Below are positions 32,314 to 39,816 of a stretch of 64,000 nt of DNA, one piece after another; the first letter of the stretch is position 1, and each line of letters starts with the position of its first letter. The stretch is from Acidaminobacter sp964416305. GTDB taxonomy: Bacteria; Bacillota; Clostridia; Peptostreptococcales; Acidaminobacteraceae. The notes under the pieces are model-generated. The model saw only the letters and a list, made by a program, of their open reading frames with translations. It did not search any database and had not been told where the DNA came from. The position numbers and the translations under genes were made by a program. The DNA lies in contig CAYQDM010000006.1 of assembly GCA_964416305.1 (NCBI GenBank), positions 1 to 64,000 of the forward strand, given 5' to 3'.

Positions 32314-32354
32314 GAAAAAAATGAGAGCCCGATCTAAATAATCAGGCTCTCATT
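32314..32354 (-). terminator. Intrinsic terminator of the 5'-nucleotidase gene
   Basis: AATGAGAGCC (32320-32329) pairs with GGCTCTCATT (32345-32354), and the minus strand continues into a long T-run. It lies 40 bases after the nucleotidase stop. Confidence 0.85.
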
Positions 32355-32393
32355 GAATGAAATGAGTCATAAAGCGATTTTCAAATTAAATTG

Positions 32394-34121
32394 TTACATG
32401 GCTGGAATGTGGATGATCTGGCCTGGCAGAATCAGGTCTGGATTGCTGAGTTTATTGTACTCAGCTAATTTTTGCCACGTTGTGTTGTATTTGAGCGCAA
32501 TACGGGACAAATTATCTCCTGAGACGACAGTGTAGTGACTTTCTGCTCCTGGTGTTCCAGGGACAGGTGTTCCAGGGACAGGCGTTACAGGTGCAGGTGT
32601 CACAATTGCCGGACCGTCATAGACTTTTATTCTGCCGTCAACTGCGGCAATTCCGACGCCAACTTCCTTAATGTATTTCACCAGTGCTTCGTCCAGAGCT
32701 ACAAACAGACCTGCCTCTGGGTATTTTTTGAACATTTGATAATCGTCGCCGCCAGCTGCCATAAAGTCATTTGTTGCTGTCATGTACATGCGGGCCGGCT
32801 CTACTGCTTTACCGTCCACGGTTGCGGTTACGATCCGCTTGCCTGCTTCTTTTGTTGGATCAAACTGTACTCTGATACCTGCGATATGCGGGAATGCACC
32901 CATCTGATTAGGATAATCTGTTAAGCCATGCTCAATGGCTTTCAGAAGATCTTCCCCGGAAATTGATTTTGTCACGATATAGTTGCCAAAAGGCAAAACC
33001 GTAGAAATTTCACCCACAGTGATGTCTCCGACATCAATGGACGCCCGAATGCCACCGCCGTTGGTAATGGCAACCTCAGCGCCCGTCGCGTGAATCATGG
33101 CCTCCGTGATCAGATTGCCCAAGTTGGTTTCACCCGTTCTGACCAATTCCCGCGTACCGACGAGCTCTACCGGTGTATTCCCTACGACAACTGAAGTCAC
33201 GACATCCTGCTCGCCTTTGAGTTCCGTAATCAGCCCTTTTACGGCTTCGTCTTCGACCAGTTCCAGGACTGACGACGCAGGAATAAGATAAGGCTTAACA
33301 GAAGCAATTTTGCCTTCGCTCCAGGTGATGTCGATTCTACCCAAACTTTCATTATATCCACCGGTTTGAACAATATTGACGCCATTGTTGATAATGCCTG
33401 TTGAAAAACGTGTATGGCTGTGTCCGCCAATAATCAGATCCACGCCCGGTACCTGATAGGCTATCATACGGTCCGTGAATTCCGATGCAGGCTCAAGTCC
33501 AAGGTGAGACAAAACTACTATGATGTCCGTTTTGTCCTCAAGCTCAGCGACCATTGCTTTAGCGACTTCAACAGGGTTTTCGATCTTCAGGCCCTTGGTA
33601 TTGTCCGGATGGGACTTGTAATAAGTTTCAGGGGTTGCAAGCCCGAAAACACCAACTTTAACGCCTTCCATTTCTTTAATGACATAGCGGTCCACAAAAG
33701 GCGTCCCGTCTTCATTGACCACGTTTGCAGCGAGGAACGGATAATCTGCCATGTCTTCAAGTTCGAGCACCCGTTCTTTCCCGTAGTTGAAGTCGTGGTT
33801 GCCCAGCGTCATGGCATCATAGCCGACAGCGTTGTAGATATCTACAATGCTTTCCCCTTTGACAAGGGTGGCGATGGTCTGCCCATGGGTAGCGTCCCCT
33901 GCATCCAAAAGCATAACATTTGGATTTTGGGCTTTCGCCTGATTCACCAGTGTGGCAATTTTTGCATAGCCAACAATGGTGGCGCTGGACTCTACCCTGG
34001 CATGGGAGTCGTTCGTGTGGAAGATAGTAATTTCAACAGATTCACTCTCCGCTGCAAAGTTGACTCCCATCAGCGACAATGCGAGAATCAAGATCAGCAG
34101 CATACTCAGATTGCGTTTCAT
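32394..34121 (-). CDS. Secreted 5'-nucleotidase/metallophosphoesterase with C-terminal LysM domain
   Basis: The 575-residue protein has an N-terminal signal peptide (MKRNLSMLLILILALSLMG), then a calcineurin-like domain with ITIFHTNDSHAR, LLDAGDATHG, TLGNHDFNYG and LIIGGHSH, and a 5'-nucleotidase C-terminal domain with ITNGGGIRASI and AGGDDYQMF. A proline/threonine-rich linker (about 505-528) leads to a LysM module, HYTVVSGDNLSRIALKYNTT to HIPAM, which should bind peptidoglycan. It probably releases nucleosides and phosphate from nucleotides outside the cell while held on the wall. AAGGAGGG precedes the ATG. Confidence 0.92.
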   Translation of the reverse strand: MKRNLSMLLILILALSLMGVNFAAESESVEITIFHTNDSHARVESSATIVGYAKIATLVNQAKAQNPNVMLLDAGDATHGQTIATLVKGESIVDIYNAVGYDAMTLGNHDFNYGKERVLELEDMADYPFLAANVVNEDGTPFVDRYVIKEMEGVKVGVFGLATPETYYKSHPDNTKGLKIENPVEVAKAMVAELEDKTDIIVVLSHLGLEPASEFTDRMIAYQVPGVDLIIGGHSHTRFSTGIINNGVNIVQTGGYNESLGRIDITWSEGKIASVKPYLIPASSVLELVEDEAVKGLITELKGEQDVVTSVVVGNTPVELVGTRELVRTGETNLGNLITEAMIHATGAEVAITNGGGIRASIDVGDITVGEISTVLPFGNYIVTKSISGEDLLKAIEHGLTDYPNQMGAFPHIAGIRVQFDPTKEAGKRIVTATVDGKAVEPARMYMTATNDFMAAGGDDYQMFKKYPEAGLFVALDEALVKYIKEVGVGIAAVDGRIKVYDGPAIVTPAPVTPVPGTPVPGTPGAESHYTVVSGDNLSRIALKYNTTWQKLAEYNKLSNPDLILPGQIIHIPAM

Positions 34122-34251
34122 TCAGTTCCCTCCTTTTGATCAGACAGACTAAATTACCGGCATCCTATTCATACCACAATTTGGATGAACAAAACATCAC
34201 ACCTGTTTTTATTCCTCACACGGTCGACCTTTACTGTGAAATCCGCGCAAT

Positions 34252-34275
34252 AAAAAAAGCCCTTCGAAAAGGGCT
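34252..34275 (-). terminator. Intrinsic terminator of the UspA-like gene
   Basis: AGCCCTT (34258-34264) and AAGGGCT (34269-34275) form a 7-bp stem with a four-base loop; the minus strand continues into TTTTTTT. It lies 16 bases after the stop of the gene at 34292-34717. Confidence 0.88.
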
Positions 34276-34291
34276 AATGACTTGAATTGGC

Positions 34292-34717
34292 TTACATTGA
34301 CGCCGTCAGAGCTATACCTTGTTCAGCTGTAAATTCCAATGGCACAATTTCTATGGACACATCTCTGTTCAATTTATTTTCCAGCCTGTTGATCATATTC
34401 TGCTGTTTGGTGGTTTCGAGGGATTCGCCCATCACTATGATATCCACCTGTTCTTCGTATGCGAATTTAGTGAGCGCGCCTTCTATATCCATTTCCTTGA
34501 TGACCGACAGGGTCGCATCATATGCCTTTGATATGTCAAAAAGATATTCAAGCGCGTCAGCCTCTTTTAACTTTCCGAAATAGCGCCAGTTTTCTTTTAC
34601 AACATGAACAACCAGCAATTCATCCTGCGGCTTACAGAGTTCCGCCCCCCGCTTGATGAGACGTTCGCATGATTTCTGCTGGGTAACGCAGACCATGATC
34701 TTCCTTCTGTTTACCAT
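34292..34717 (-). CDS. Universal stress protein family protein
   Basis: The 141-residue protein starts at the ATG at 34717 after AAGGGG; the frame runs further upstream without a binding site. It begins KIMVCVTQQKSCERLIKRGAEL, has ELLVVHVV for strand 2 and VDIIVMGES for strand 4, the alpha/beta layout of Usp proteins. The N-terminal TQQ form resembles the Usp domain of KdpD. The usual G-x2-G-x9-G-[ST] ATP motif is not evident, so it may not bind ATP. An extended -10 promoter lies upstream. Confidence 0.8.
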   Translation of the reverse strand: MVNRRKIMVCVTQQKSCERLIKRGAELCKPQDELLVVHVVKENWRYFGKLKEADALEYLFDISKAYDATLSVIKEMDIEGALTKFAYEEQVDIIVMGESLETTKQQNMINRLENKLNRDVSIEIVPLEFTAEQGIALTASM

Positions 34718-34846
34718 ATCTAACCCCTTCCAAATGTCGTCTGGTGCTCTATAATGATCTATTGTTGGTCCATTCCCAATCGACTTCAAAGGCAGTCTTG
34801 TAAAAATTATGCCGATGGTCACTGCTTTGTACACATTCTCGTACTT

Positions 34847-34855
34847 ATTATACCA
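34847..34855 (-). promoter_or_regulatory. Extended -10 promoter of the UspA-like gene
   Basis: On the minus strand TGGTATAAT gives a perfect TATAAT with the TGn extension, about 130 bases upstream of the start codon. No clear -35 is visible, which extended -10 promoters do not need. Confidence 0.55.
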
Positions 34856-34940
34856 AACTTTGACCTCGATTCTTACCTTTTAATTATTATTTAATCTGTT
34901 TTACTTTTCTGAATTTTTTCCAATAACCTCTATTTTGTCA

Positions 34941-34946
34941 TATAAT
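34941..34946 (+). promoter_or_regulatory. -10 element for the 79-residue protein gene
   Basis: A perfect TATAAT lies 50 bases upstream of the ATG at 34996. The -35 region at the proper distance reads TTTCCA (34917-34922, 18-base spacer), a partial match. Confidence 0.5.
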
Positions 34947-34995
34947 AGAGAAAAGAACGAAGGTCAATTATTTTCAACCAATCAGGAGGGACTCT

Positions 34996-35235
34996 ATGCA
35001 AACTTACACTAAAGTGATCGGGCTCACTGGAAGCCATTTCGAAAAAGAATTCGTCAAGATCAGGCATCACGACAACAAAGTCAGAGAAGTCAGCGAAGAA
35101 ACCGTCGCAAAAAAGTTTAAGGAAGGCAATACCAAAGTCGTTGTTTATTTTGAAGAGGACGGCCGAGAAATTGAACTGGATGATTTCAGCGATCCAGAGT
35201 TAATCCGAAAACTTCTTGGAAAAAGCTTCGTCTAA
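34996..35235 (+). CDS. Small uncharacterised protein, 79 residues
   Basis: AGGAGGG lies seven bases before the ATG, and a TATAAT and a strong terminator frame the gene as its own transcription unit. The protein is highly charged, with no cysteine, tryptophan or membrane segment, and ends in a short acidic helix (DDFSDPELIRKLLGKSF). I do not recognise the family. The strong translation signals suggest that it is abundant. Confidence 0.75.
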   Translation: MQTYTKVIGLTGSHFEKEFVKIRHHDNKVREVSEETVAKKFKEGNTKVVVYFEEDGREIELDDFSDPELIRKLLGKSFV

Positions 35236-35240
35236 GGTGT

Positions 35241-35320
35241 GATAGGCGAAAGCCGCGATAGGCGAAAGCCGCGATAGGCGAAAGCCGCGATAGGCGCTAG
35301 ACGTAATCGGCGGTAGCCAC
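35241..35320 (+). repeat. Tandem 16-bp repeats forming GAAA-loop mini-hairpins
   Basis: Three perfect copies of GATAGGCGAAAGCCGC (35241-35288) are followed by two degenerate copies (35289-35304 and 35305-35320). Each perfect unit contains GGC-GAAA-GCC, a short stem closed by a GNRA-type tetraloop, and adjacent units could also pair as GCGGC-type longer stems. The array lies in the 3' untranslated part of the 79-residue gene, just before its terminator. It has no spacers, so it is not a CRISPR array. Confidence 0.8.
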
Positions 35321-35343
35321 GACACCCGCTTCCACAATCAAAA

Positions 35344-35389
35344 AAAACGCCCCTGAAGACATCCTACAAAGGGTCTTCAGGGGCGTTTT
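35344..35389. terminator. Strong bidirectional intrinsic terminator
   Basis: AAAACGCCCCTGAAGAC (35344-35360) and its perfect complement (35373-35389) form a 17-bp stem with T-runs on both strands. It lies between the convergent 79-residue gene and the P-loop protein gene. Confidence 0.92.
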
Positions 35390-35458
35390 AACCGTTTTTG
35401 ACAATTCAACCGATATCATCCGACAGTTGAATCAAAGGCGGAAACATTCAATTTGAAT

Positions 35459-35872
35459 TTATTCCTTAATATACTTCTTCAGGTCTTCTGGAATTTCTTC
35501 CATTTCACAGGTCATCGTTGCCACTACCTTAACATTGCTGACCTCTGCAAAAGCTTCAACGCGTTTAATATTTTCTGCAATTTCATCCATACTGCCCTTC
35601 ATGGTCTTTTTAAGACCATCAATGTAAAGATTCTCAAGATCATAGTCGCTTGCCATCAAACCACAAATAAAACCGAAAAATTCTTGAGCAGACTGCAATG
35701 GCAAGTCCATAGTGGTGATGTAACGGACATTGTGAGGCAGATCATACATATGGCTCTTGTCGGCATCAATAAATATGCTGGTGCCGTTTGATGTTTTTGC
35801 CCTCTCATTGGCCATATCAATTAACATTTTTGTTTTGCCGCTGCCACGATTACCTACGATTAATGAAAACAT
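35459..35872 (-). CDS. Small P-loop ATPase (PilT-like annotation)
   Basis: The 137-residue protein begins with a Walker A motif (LIVGNRGSGKTKML) and has a likely Walker B near NLYIDGLKKT, followed by KVVATMTCEM. It has little beyond a minimal P-loop core. Similar short clostridial proteins are often labelled twitching motility protein PilT, but no pilus genes are nearby, so that name should not be trusted. GAGGAGGAG lies before the ATG. It is monocistronic and its function is unknown. Confidence 0.7.
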   Translation of the reverse strand: MFSLIVGNRGSGKTKMLIDMANERAKTSNGTSIFIDADKSHMYDLPHNVRYITTMDLPLQSAQEFFGFICGLMASDYDLENLYIDGLKKTMKGSMDEIAENIKRVEAFAEVSNVKVVATMTCEMEEIPEDLKKYIKE

Positions 35873-36020
35873 GTCAATCTCCTCCTCTTTAATTGGGTGG
35901 ATGGTTTAACGATAGTATACCCATAATATTCGATTTCCTTCAGAGTATGTCCTTCATGAACGAAAAAAAATTTTCAGACAATTTCATTCGCTTATGTTGA
36001 CATTAGTTTTAAATTGGACA

Positions 36021-37088
36021 CTAATCGTTCGGTTCGTCCAGATAGGATTTTCTCAACTGCCCACAGGCGGCATTGATATCGCTGCCCAGCTCTCTCCTGA
36101 CAGTCGTCTCAATCCCAGAGCGCTTAAGCACCTCTGAGAATCGCTTGACCGACAAGTCGCTTGAAGCTTTGTAACCTCGTTCTGCCACGGGATTAACAGG
36201 AATCAGATTCACATGACACAACTTGCCTTTCAAAGCTTTAGCGAGCTTTAAAGCCTCTTCTTCGTGATCGTTTTCACCTTTGATCAGCGCGTATTCATAG
36301 GTGACCCTTCGGCCGGTTTCGTTGGCATACTCATCACAGGCTTTAAACACTTCACTGACAGGATATTTTCTATTCACCGGCATTAGCTCTGAACGCTTGG
36401 CGTCCTCAGCACTGTGCAGTGACACAGCCAATGTGATTTGATAGCGTTTCTTGGCCAGCGCTCTGATCCCGGGGACAATGCCGCAGGTAGACAGTGTTAT
36501 ATGACGCTGTCCCAGTTTTAAACCCTCTTCCGAACTGGCCAGTTCAATAAACTTGGTAACTTCTTCGAAGTTATCAAGCGGCTCACCACTGCCCATAAGA
36601 ACGACGCTTGACACCCTGGCGCCGCCCAGGTTTTGAATTTCAAGCAATTGCCCTAAAATTTCTCCGGCGGTCAAATTTCTCACCATGCCATCCAGCGTCG
36701 ACGCACAGAAAGTACAGCCCATACGGCATCCAACCTGAGTGGACAGACATGCCGAAACCCCATGTCGATACACCATGCGTACAGATTCAATCACATTGCC
36801 ATCTCTCAGTTTAAAGAGATATTTTGTCGTTTGATCATTACCTGATGTCAATGCATCCACGCATTTCATATTATCCAGATCTGTATGTTCTGCTAATTTT
36901 TGTCTGAAACTCTGGGATAAATCCGTCATTTCGTCGAAGGTTTTTACACCTCTGTGGACCCAGGCATATAGCTGTTTTCCTCTGAATTTCTTTTCGCCAA
37001 GAGTCTCCGTCAGTTGGATCGTTTCCTGAAGCGTCATGCTGCGCAGTTCAGGCTTGGGTCTGGTCATAATTTCAATGCTTGATTTCAA
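36021..37088 (-). CDS. rlmN: Dual-specificity 23S rRNA (A2503-C2)/tRNA (A37-C2) methyltransferase RlmN
   Basis: The 355-residue radical SAM protein has the cluster motif CRMGCTFCAS, GSGEPLDNF, STCGIVPGI and the methyl-carrying cysteine near the C-terminus in GSDINAACGQL. The N-terminal helical domain (EKKFRGKQLYAWVHR) is typical of RlmN rather than Cfr. The start is the TTG at 37088, with GGAGGGG five bases before it. The gene lies 27 bases downstream of the PHP-domain gene. Confidence 0.93.
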   Translation of the reverse strand: MKSSIEIMTRPKPELRSMTLQETIQLTETLGEKKFRGKQLYAWVHRGVKTFDEMTDLSQSFRQKLAEHTDLDNMKCVDALTSGNDQTTKYLFKLRDGNVIESVRMVYRHGVSACLSTQVGCRMGCTFCASTLDGMVRNLTAGEILGQLLEIQNLGGARVSSVVLMGSGEPLDNFEEVTKFIELASSEEGLKLGQRHITLSTCGIVPGIRALAKKRYQITLAVSLHSAEDAKRSELMPVNRKYPVSEVFKACDEYANETGRRVTYEYALIKGENDHEEEALKLAKALKGKLCHVNLIPVNPVAERGYKASSDLSVKRFSEVLKRSGIETTVRRELGSDINAACGQLRKSYLDEPND

Positions 37089-37115
37089 TTTTTCCCCTCC
37101 GAATGAGTTTCCACA

Positions 37116-37859
37116 TTATACAGGCTGCTCTGTCAAATCCTTAACCTTGCCCTTTTCCGCCAGGTATCCAAGCCACTTCGAGGCTTCAGTGTTCATAATG
37201 AGCGTTTCAGGTACGCCAACTTCTTTAAAAAGCTTAACCGCATAGTCAAACTTTCCTAAATCAAAGGCTATGTGGCAATCGCTGGAGGCGATCATCCTGA
37301 CATTGTGACGGCAAGCCAGCTCTGCAATTTGATAACAATTGTCCCTGCTGCCCTTTCTCCCTAAGTTTGTGAAAGAGGAGTTGTTGATTTCAATGATCTT
37401 CCCAGTTGCAGCTGCAGCCTCAATAACGGCTTCTCTATCGACAGGCCAGCGCGGGTTGCCGGTATGCGCTAAAATGTCCACATATGGATTCTGCATGGCC
37501 TTGATGAGGGCTTCCGTATTTTGAGCCTGACTTCCCGGCTCAAGACAGACATCGTGAAAGCCAGCTATACAATAGTCCAGTCGTTTGAGTATTCTTTCGT
37601 CAAGATCGATTTTGCCTTCGAAATCGATTATGTTGAGCTCTGCGCCCCTCAGAAGGATCACCCCTTTATAGTGTCTTGGGATGACCTGTTGATTTCCATG
37701 ATGAAAGGGATGCGGTCCACCGGGCATTGCAGGTCCATGATCTGAAAATCCAATCAACGCCAGCCCTTTTTCGACCGCGGCATCCATATACTCTTTTGCT
37801 GTAGAATAAGCATGCCCGCTTGCATAAGTATGGACATGACAATCCAACACCAGTTTCAT
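37116..37859 (-). CDS. PHP domain phosphoesterase (YcdX-like)
   Basis: The 247-residue protein starts at the ATG at 37859 after GGGGTG; the frame continues upstream into the dehydrogenase gene. It has the PHP metal motifs: DCHVHTYASGHAYST, FSDHGPAMPGGPH, a glutamate in RGAELNI, AGFHD, ILAHTGNPRW and ASSDCHIAFDLG. These fit the YcdX group of trinuclear-zinc phosphatases. The substrate is not known. Confidence 0.88.
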   Translation of the reverse strand: MKLVLDCHVHTYASGHAYSTAKEYMDAAVEKGLALIGFSDHGPAMPGGPHPFHHGNQQVIPRHYKGVILLRGAELNIIDFEGKIDLDERILKRLDYCIAGFHDVCLEPGSQAQNTEALIKAMQNPYVDILAHTGNPRWPVDREAVIEAAAATGKIIEINNSSFTNLGRKGSRDNCYQIAELACRHNVRMIASSDCHIAFDLGKFDYAVKLFKEVGVPETLIMNTEASKWLGYLAEKGKVKDLTEQPV

Positions 37860-37875
37860 TTCACCCCATCCTTTC

Positions 37876-38820
37876 TCAATAGCCACGTCTGACGTCCACG
37901 ACGTTGAGTAATTGGCGACCATCAGCCAAACGCCTCAGGTTTTCCAGGATCAAGTCAAAGCGTCTGTTGTTTCGCTGCTCCGAAATCCAGGAATTGTGCG
38001 GTGTGATGTGCACGCGGTCGACTGCCCAAAATGGGTGTTCCTTCGGCAGCGGCTCCTGATCAAACACATCCAGATGAACGCTTCTGAAGCGCCCCTGGTC
38101 TAAGGCTTCCAAAAGTGCTGACTCATCCAGAACAGCGCCCCTGGAAATATTAATCAGCACCGCATCCGGCTTCATGTGCTCCAGAAAAGTCTGATCCACA
38201 AAATGTTCTGTAGTTGCAGTCTGAGGCAGAGCGATCACCACGGCGTCACAGCGCGCAGCGAGCAGGAGCTTATCCTCGGCGCTGTAAACCTGATCAAATG
38301 CCTCGTGAGGCTGACCATGTGTATTGAGTCCAAGGCACTGGACCTCAAAGCCGCTGAGGCGCTTGGATGCCTCCTGCGCTATAGTGCCGGTGCCGAGGAA
38401 GCCGATAGTCTTTCCGACCAATTCCAAGACGTCGGTTGTGATTTTCCACTCTTTTTTTCTCTGGTGATTATAAAACCAGTCGCTGTTTTTAATAGCACTC
38501 AGCAGGTTCCAAACAATCCATTCGCCCATAGGTTTGGAGTATCCGCCACGGTTGTTTGTCACCACCAGGTTCCGCGCCAGCACGTGCTCTGCCGGCAATT
38601 GATCGATCCCAATCGAGGACAGCAAGATATACCGCAGCGCCGGCATGGCGTCCAGATCCAAATTTTTAAACGGATTATAACAGACGAGCACCTCAATATC
38701 GCTTAAGTCATGCTGTGCTGATTCAAGTTCGTTCTCTTTGATAGTTAAGACCTCGTGTCCCAAGGCTCGAATTTCGGCTATAGCCTGCGGACCGTAGTCA
38801 TAAGTCATCAGTAATTTCAT
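37876..38820 (-). CDS. D-isomer-specific 2-hydroxyacid dehydrogenase family protein
   Basis: The 314-residue NAD-dependent enzyme has the Rossmann motif IGFLGTGTIAQEASKRL, the arginine in INISRGAVLDES, the glutamate in VFDQEPLP and the catalytic histidine in VHITPHNSW. It is a member of the GyaR/SerA/HprA superfamily but differs from the SerA encoded at 10490. It may reduce a 2-keto acid, although the natural substrate is unclear. The ATG follows AAGGTGG. The PHP-domain gene starts 17 bases downstream. Confidence 0.88.
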   Translation of the reverse strand: MKLLMTYDYGPQAIAEIRALGHEVLTIKENELESAQHDLSDIEVLVCYNPFKNLDLDAMPALRYILLSSIGIDQLPAEHVLARNLVVTNNRGGYSKPMGEWIVWNLLSAIKNSDWFYNHQRKKEWKITTDVLELVGKTIGFLGTGTIAQEASKRLSGFEVQCLGLNTHGQPHEAFDQVYSAEDKLLLAARCDAVVIALPQTATTEHFVDQTFLEHMKPDAVLINISRGAVLDESALLEALDQGRFRSVHLDVFDQEPLPKEHPFWAVDRVHITPHNSWISEQRNNRRFDLILENLRRLADGRQLLNVVDVRRGY

Positions 38821-38965
38821 AATCGTCCGCCACCTTAAAGCAGATTTTAGTCTATTATATCACGGGTTCGCCCTGTGTTTTCACCAGATTTTGCGGAAGA
38901 AGGTCAAGGTCTGCCGTGGATCTGCAGAAAAGCCAGGATCACGTCAGGATCATACAAGATGCCGC

Positions 38966-39499
38966 TCATCTCTGCGAAGTGGCCCAGGACGTCTTCAAGC
39001 GCCAAGGTTTTTTATAGACACGCTCTGCAGTCAGCGCGTCATAAACGTCCGCTACGGCGACGATCCGACCGTACAGGTGGATCTGGCGTCCCCTCAGCCC
39101 CTCCGGATAACCGGTGCCGTTCCAACGCTCGTGGTGCTGTTTGGCAATCTTTGCGCCGGCCTGATAGATTGGGGAAACGGAGACCATGAGATAGGACCAG
39201 CCTCTGGCCGCATGGGTCTCCATAATTTTTCTCTCTTCCTGACTAAGGGGTCCCGGTTTATTCAATAAAGCATCCGGCACTTCGTGTTTTCCGATATCAT
39301 GATAGGCAGCAGCCTTTTTTATCAACTCAACTTCTTCAGCCGAAAGTCCCATGGCGGCAGCGATCTGCGCCGAACAAGCTGCAACCCGGTCAATATGCTC
39401 ATGGGTTTCTTTTGAATAGCGTACGGCATCCAGCCGCCGGTTGACAACGGCTTCCATGTGTTCGGCCTCGCAGTCGCTGATTTGGGCTTCCCGGACCAT
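38966..39499 (-). CDS. HD-GYP domain protein, C-terminus frameshifted
   Basis: The readable frame has 177 residues with intact HD (AAYHDIGKHEVPDALL), the following NKPGPLSQEE, and GYP (HHERWNGTGYPEGLRG) motifs plus VADVYDALTAERVYKKPW, so a c-di-GMP phosphodiesterase-type core is complete. After TGG at about 39006 the frame goes wrong and stops at 38966. Reading one base back continues as ALEDVLGHFAEMSGILYDPD and ends in a TGA at 38904, which is the normal HD-GYP C-terminus. The listed ATG has no ribosome binding site; in-frame codons extend back to a CTG at 39559 preceded by GGAGGGG. It is either a sequencing error or a mildly truncated gene. Confidence 0.75.
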   Translation of the reverse strand: MVREAQISDCEAEHMEAVVNRRLDAVRYSKETHEHIDRVAACSAQIAAAMGLSAEEVELIKKAAAYHDIGKHEVPDALLNKPGPLSQEERKIMETHAARGWSYLMVSVSPIYQAGAKIAKQHHERWNGTGYPEGLRGRQIHLYGRIVAVADVYDALTAERVYKKPWRLKTSWATSQR

Positions 39500-39766
39500 A
39501 GATGACAGGTCAATGACACTATATGATTTCGTCTTGCTTTTACTCTTTATTTGATTCAGACAGCACCCCTCCGTCTCGCGGTTATTCTATCAAGTTAAAC
39601 ATACTTTATTTGTAACAATATGTCAAATAATGTAAAACTTAAACGCGTTGTCTATCCCATTTCTCTCACGGCGCGAAGTAATTTAACTTTAAACGGGAGA
39701 TGGCAATGTTGACAAGGTAACGTCCAGCCGCACCCATTATCTACCATTTCTTAACATTGCCTCATC

Positions 39767-39804
39767 AAAAAAGCAGACAATCAGCTGTTAAGCCAATTGT
39801 CTGC
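39767..39804 (-). terminator. Intrinsic terminator of the pyruvate carboxylase gene
   Basis: GCAGACAAT (39773-39781) and ATTGTCTGC (39796-39804) form the stem; the minus strand continues into TTTTTT. It lies 13 bases after the pyc stop codon. Confidence 0.85.
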
Positions 39805-39816
39805 CTCTGATTCTTA

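Noticed and set aside
35241..35320. CRISPR array
   Set aside because: The 16-bp units are directly joined, with no spacers, and no cas genes are present.
39002..39016. Programmed -1 frameshift at the A-run in the HD-GYP gene
   Set aside because: Slippage at AAA AAA CCT would give KKTLALED rather than the family-typical KKPW continuing into ALED, so loss of one G after TGG explains the sequence better.
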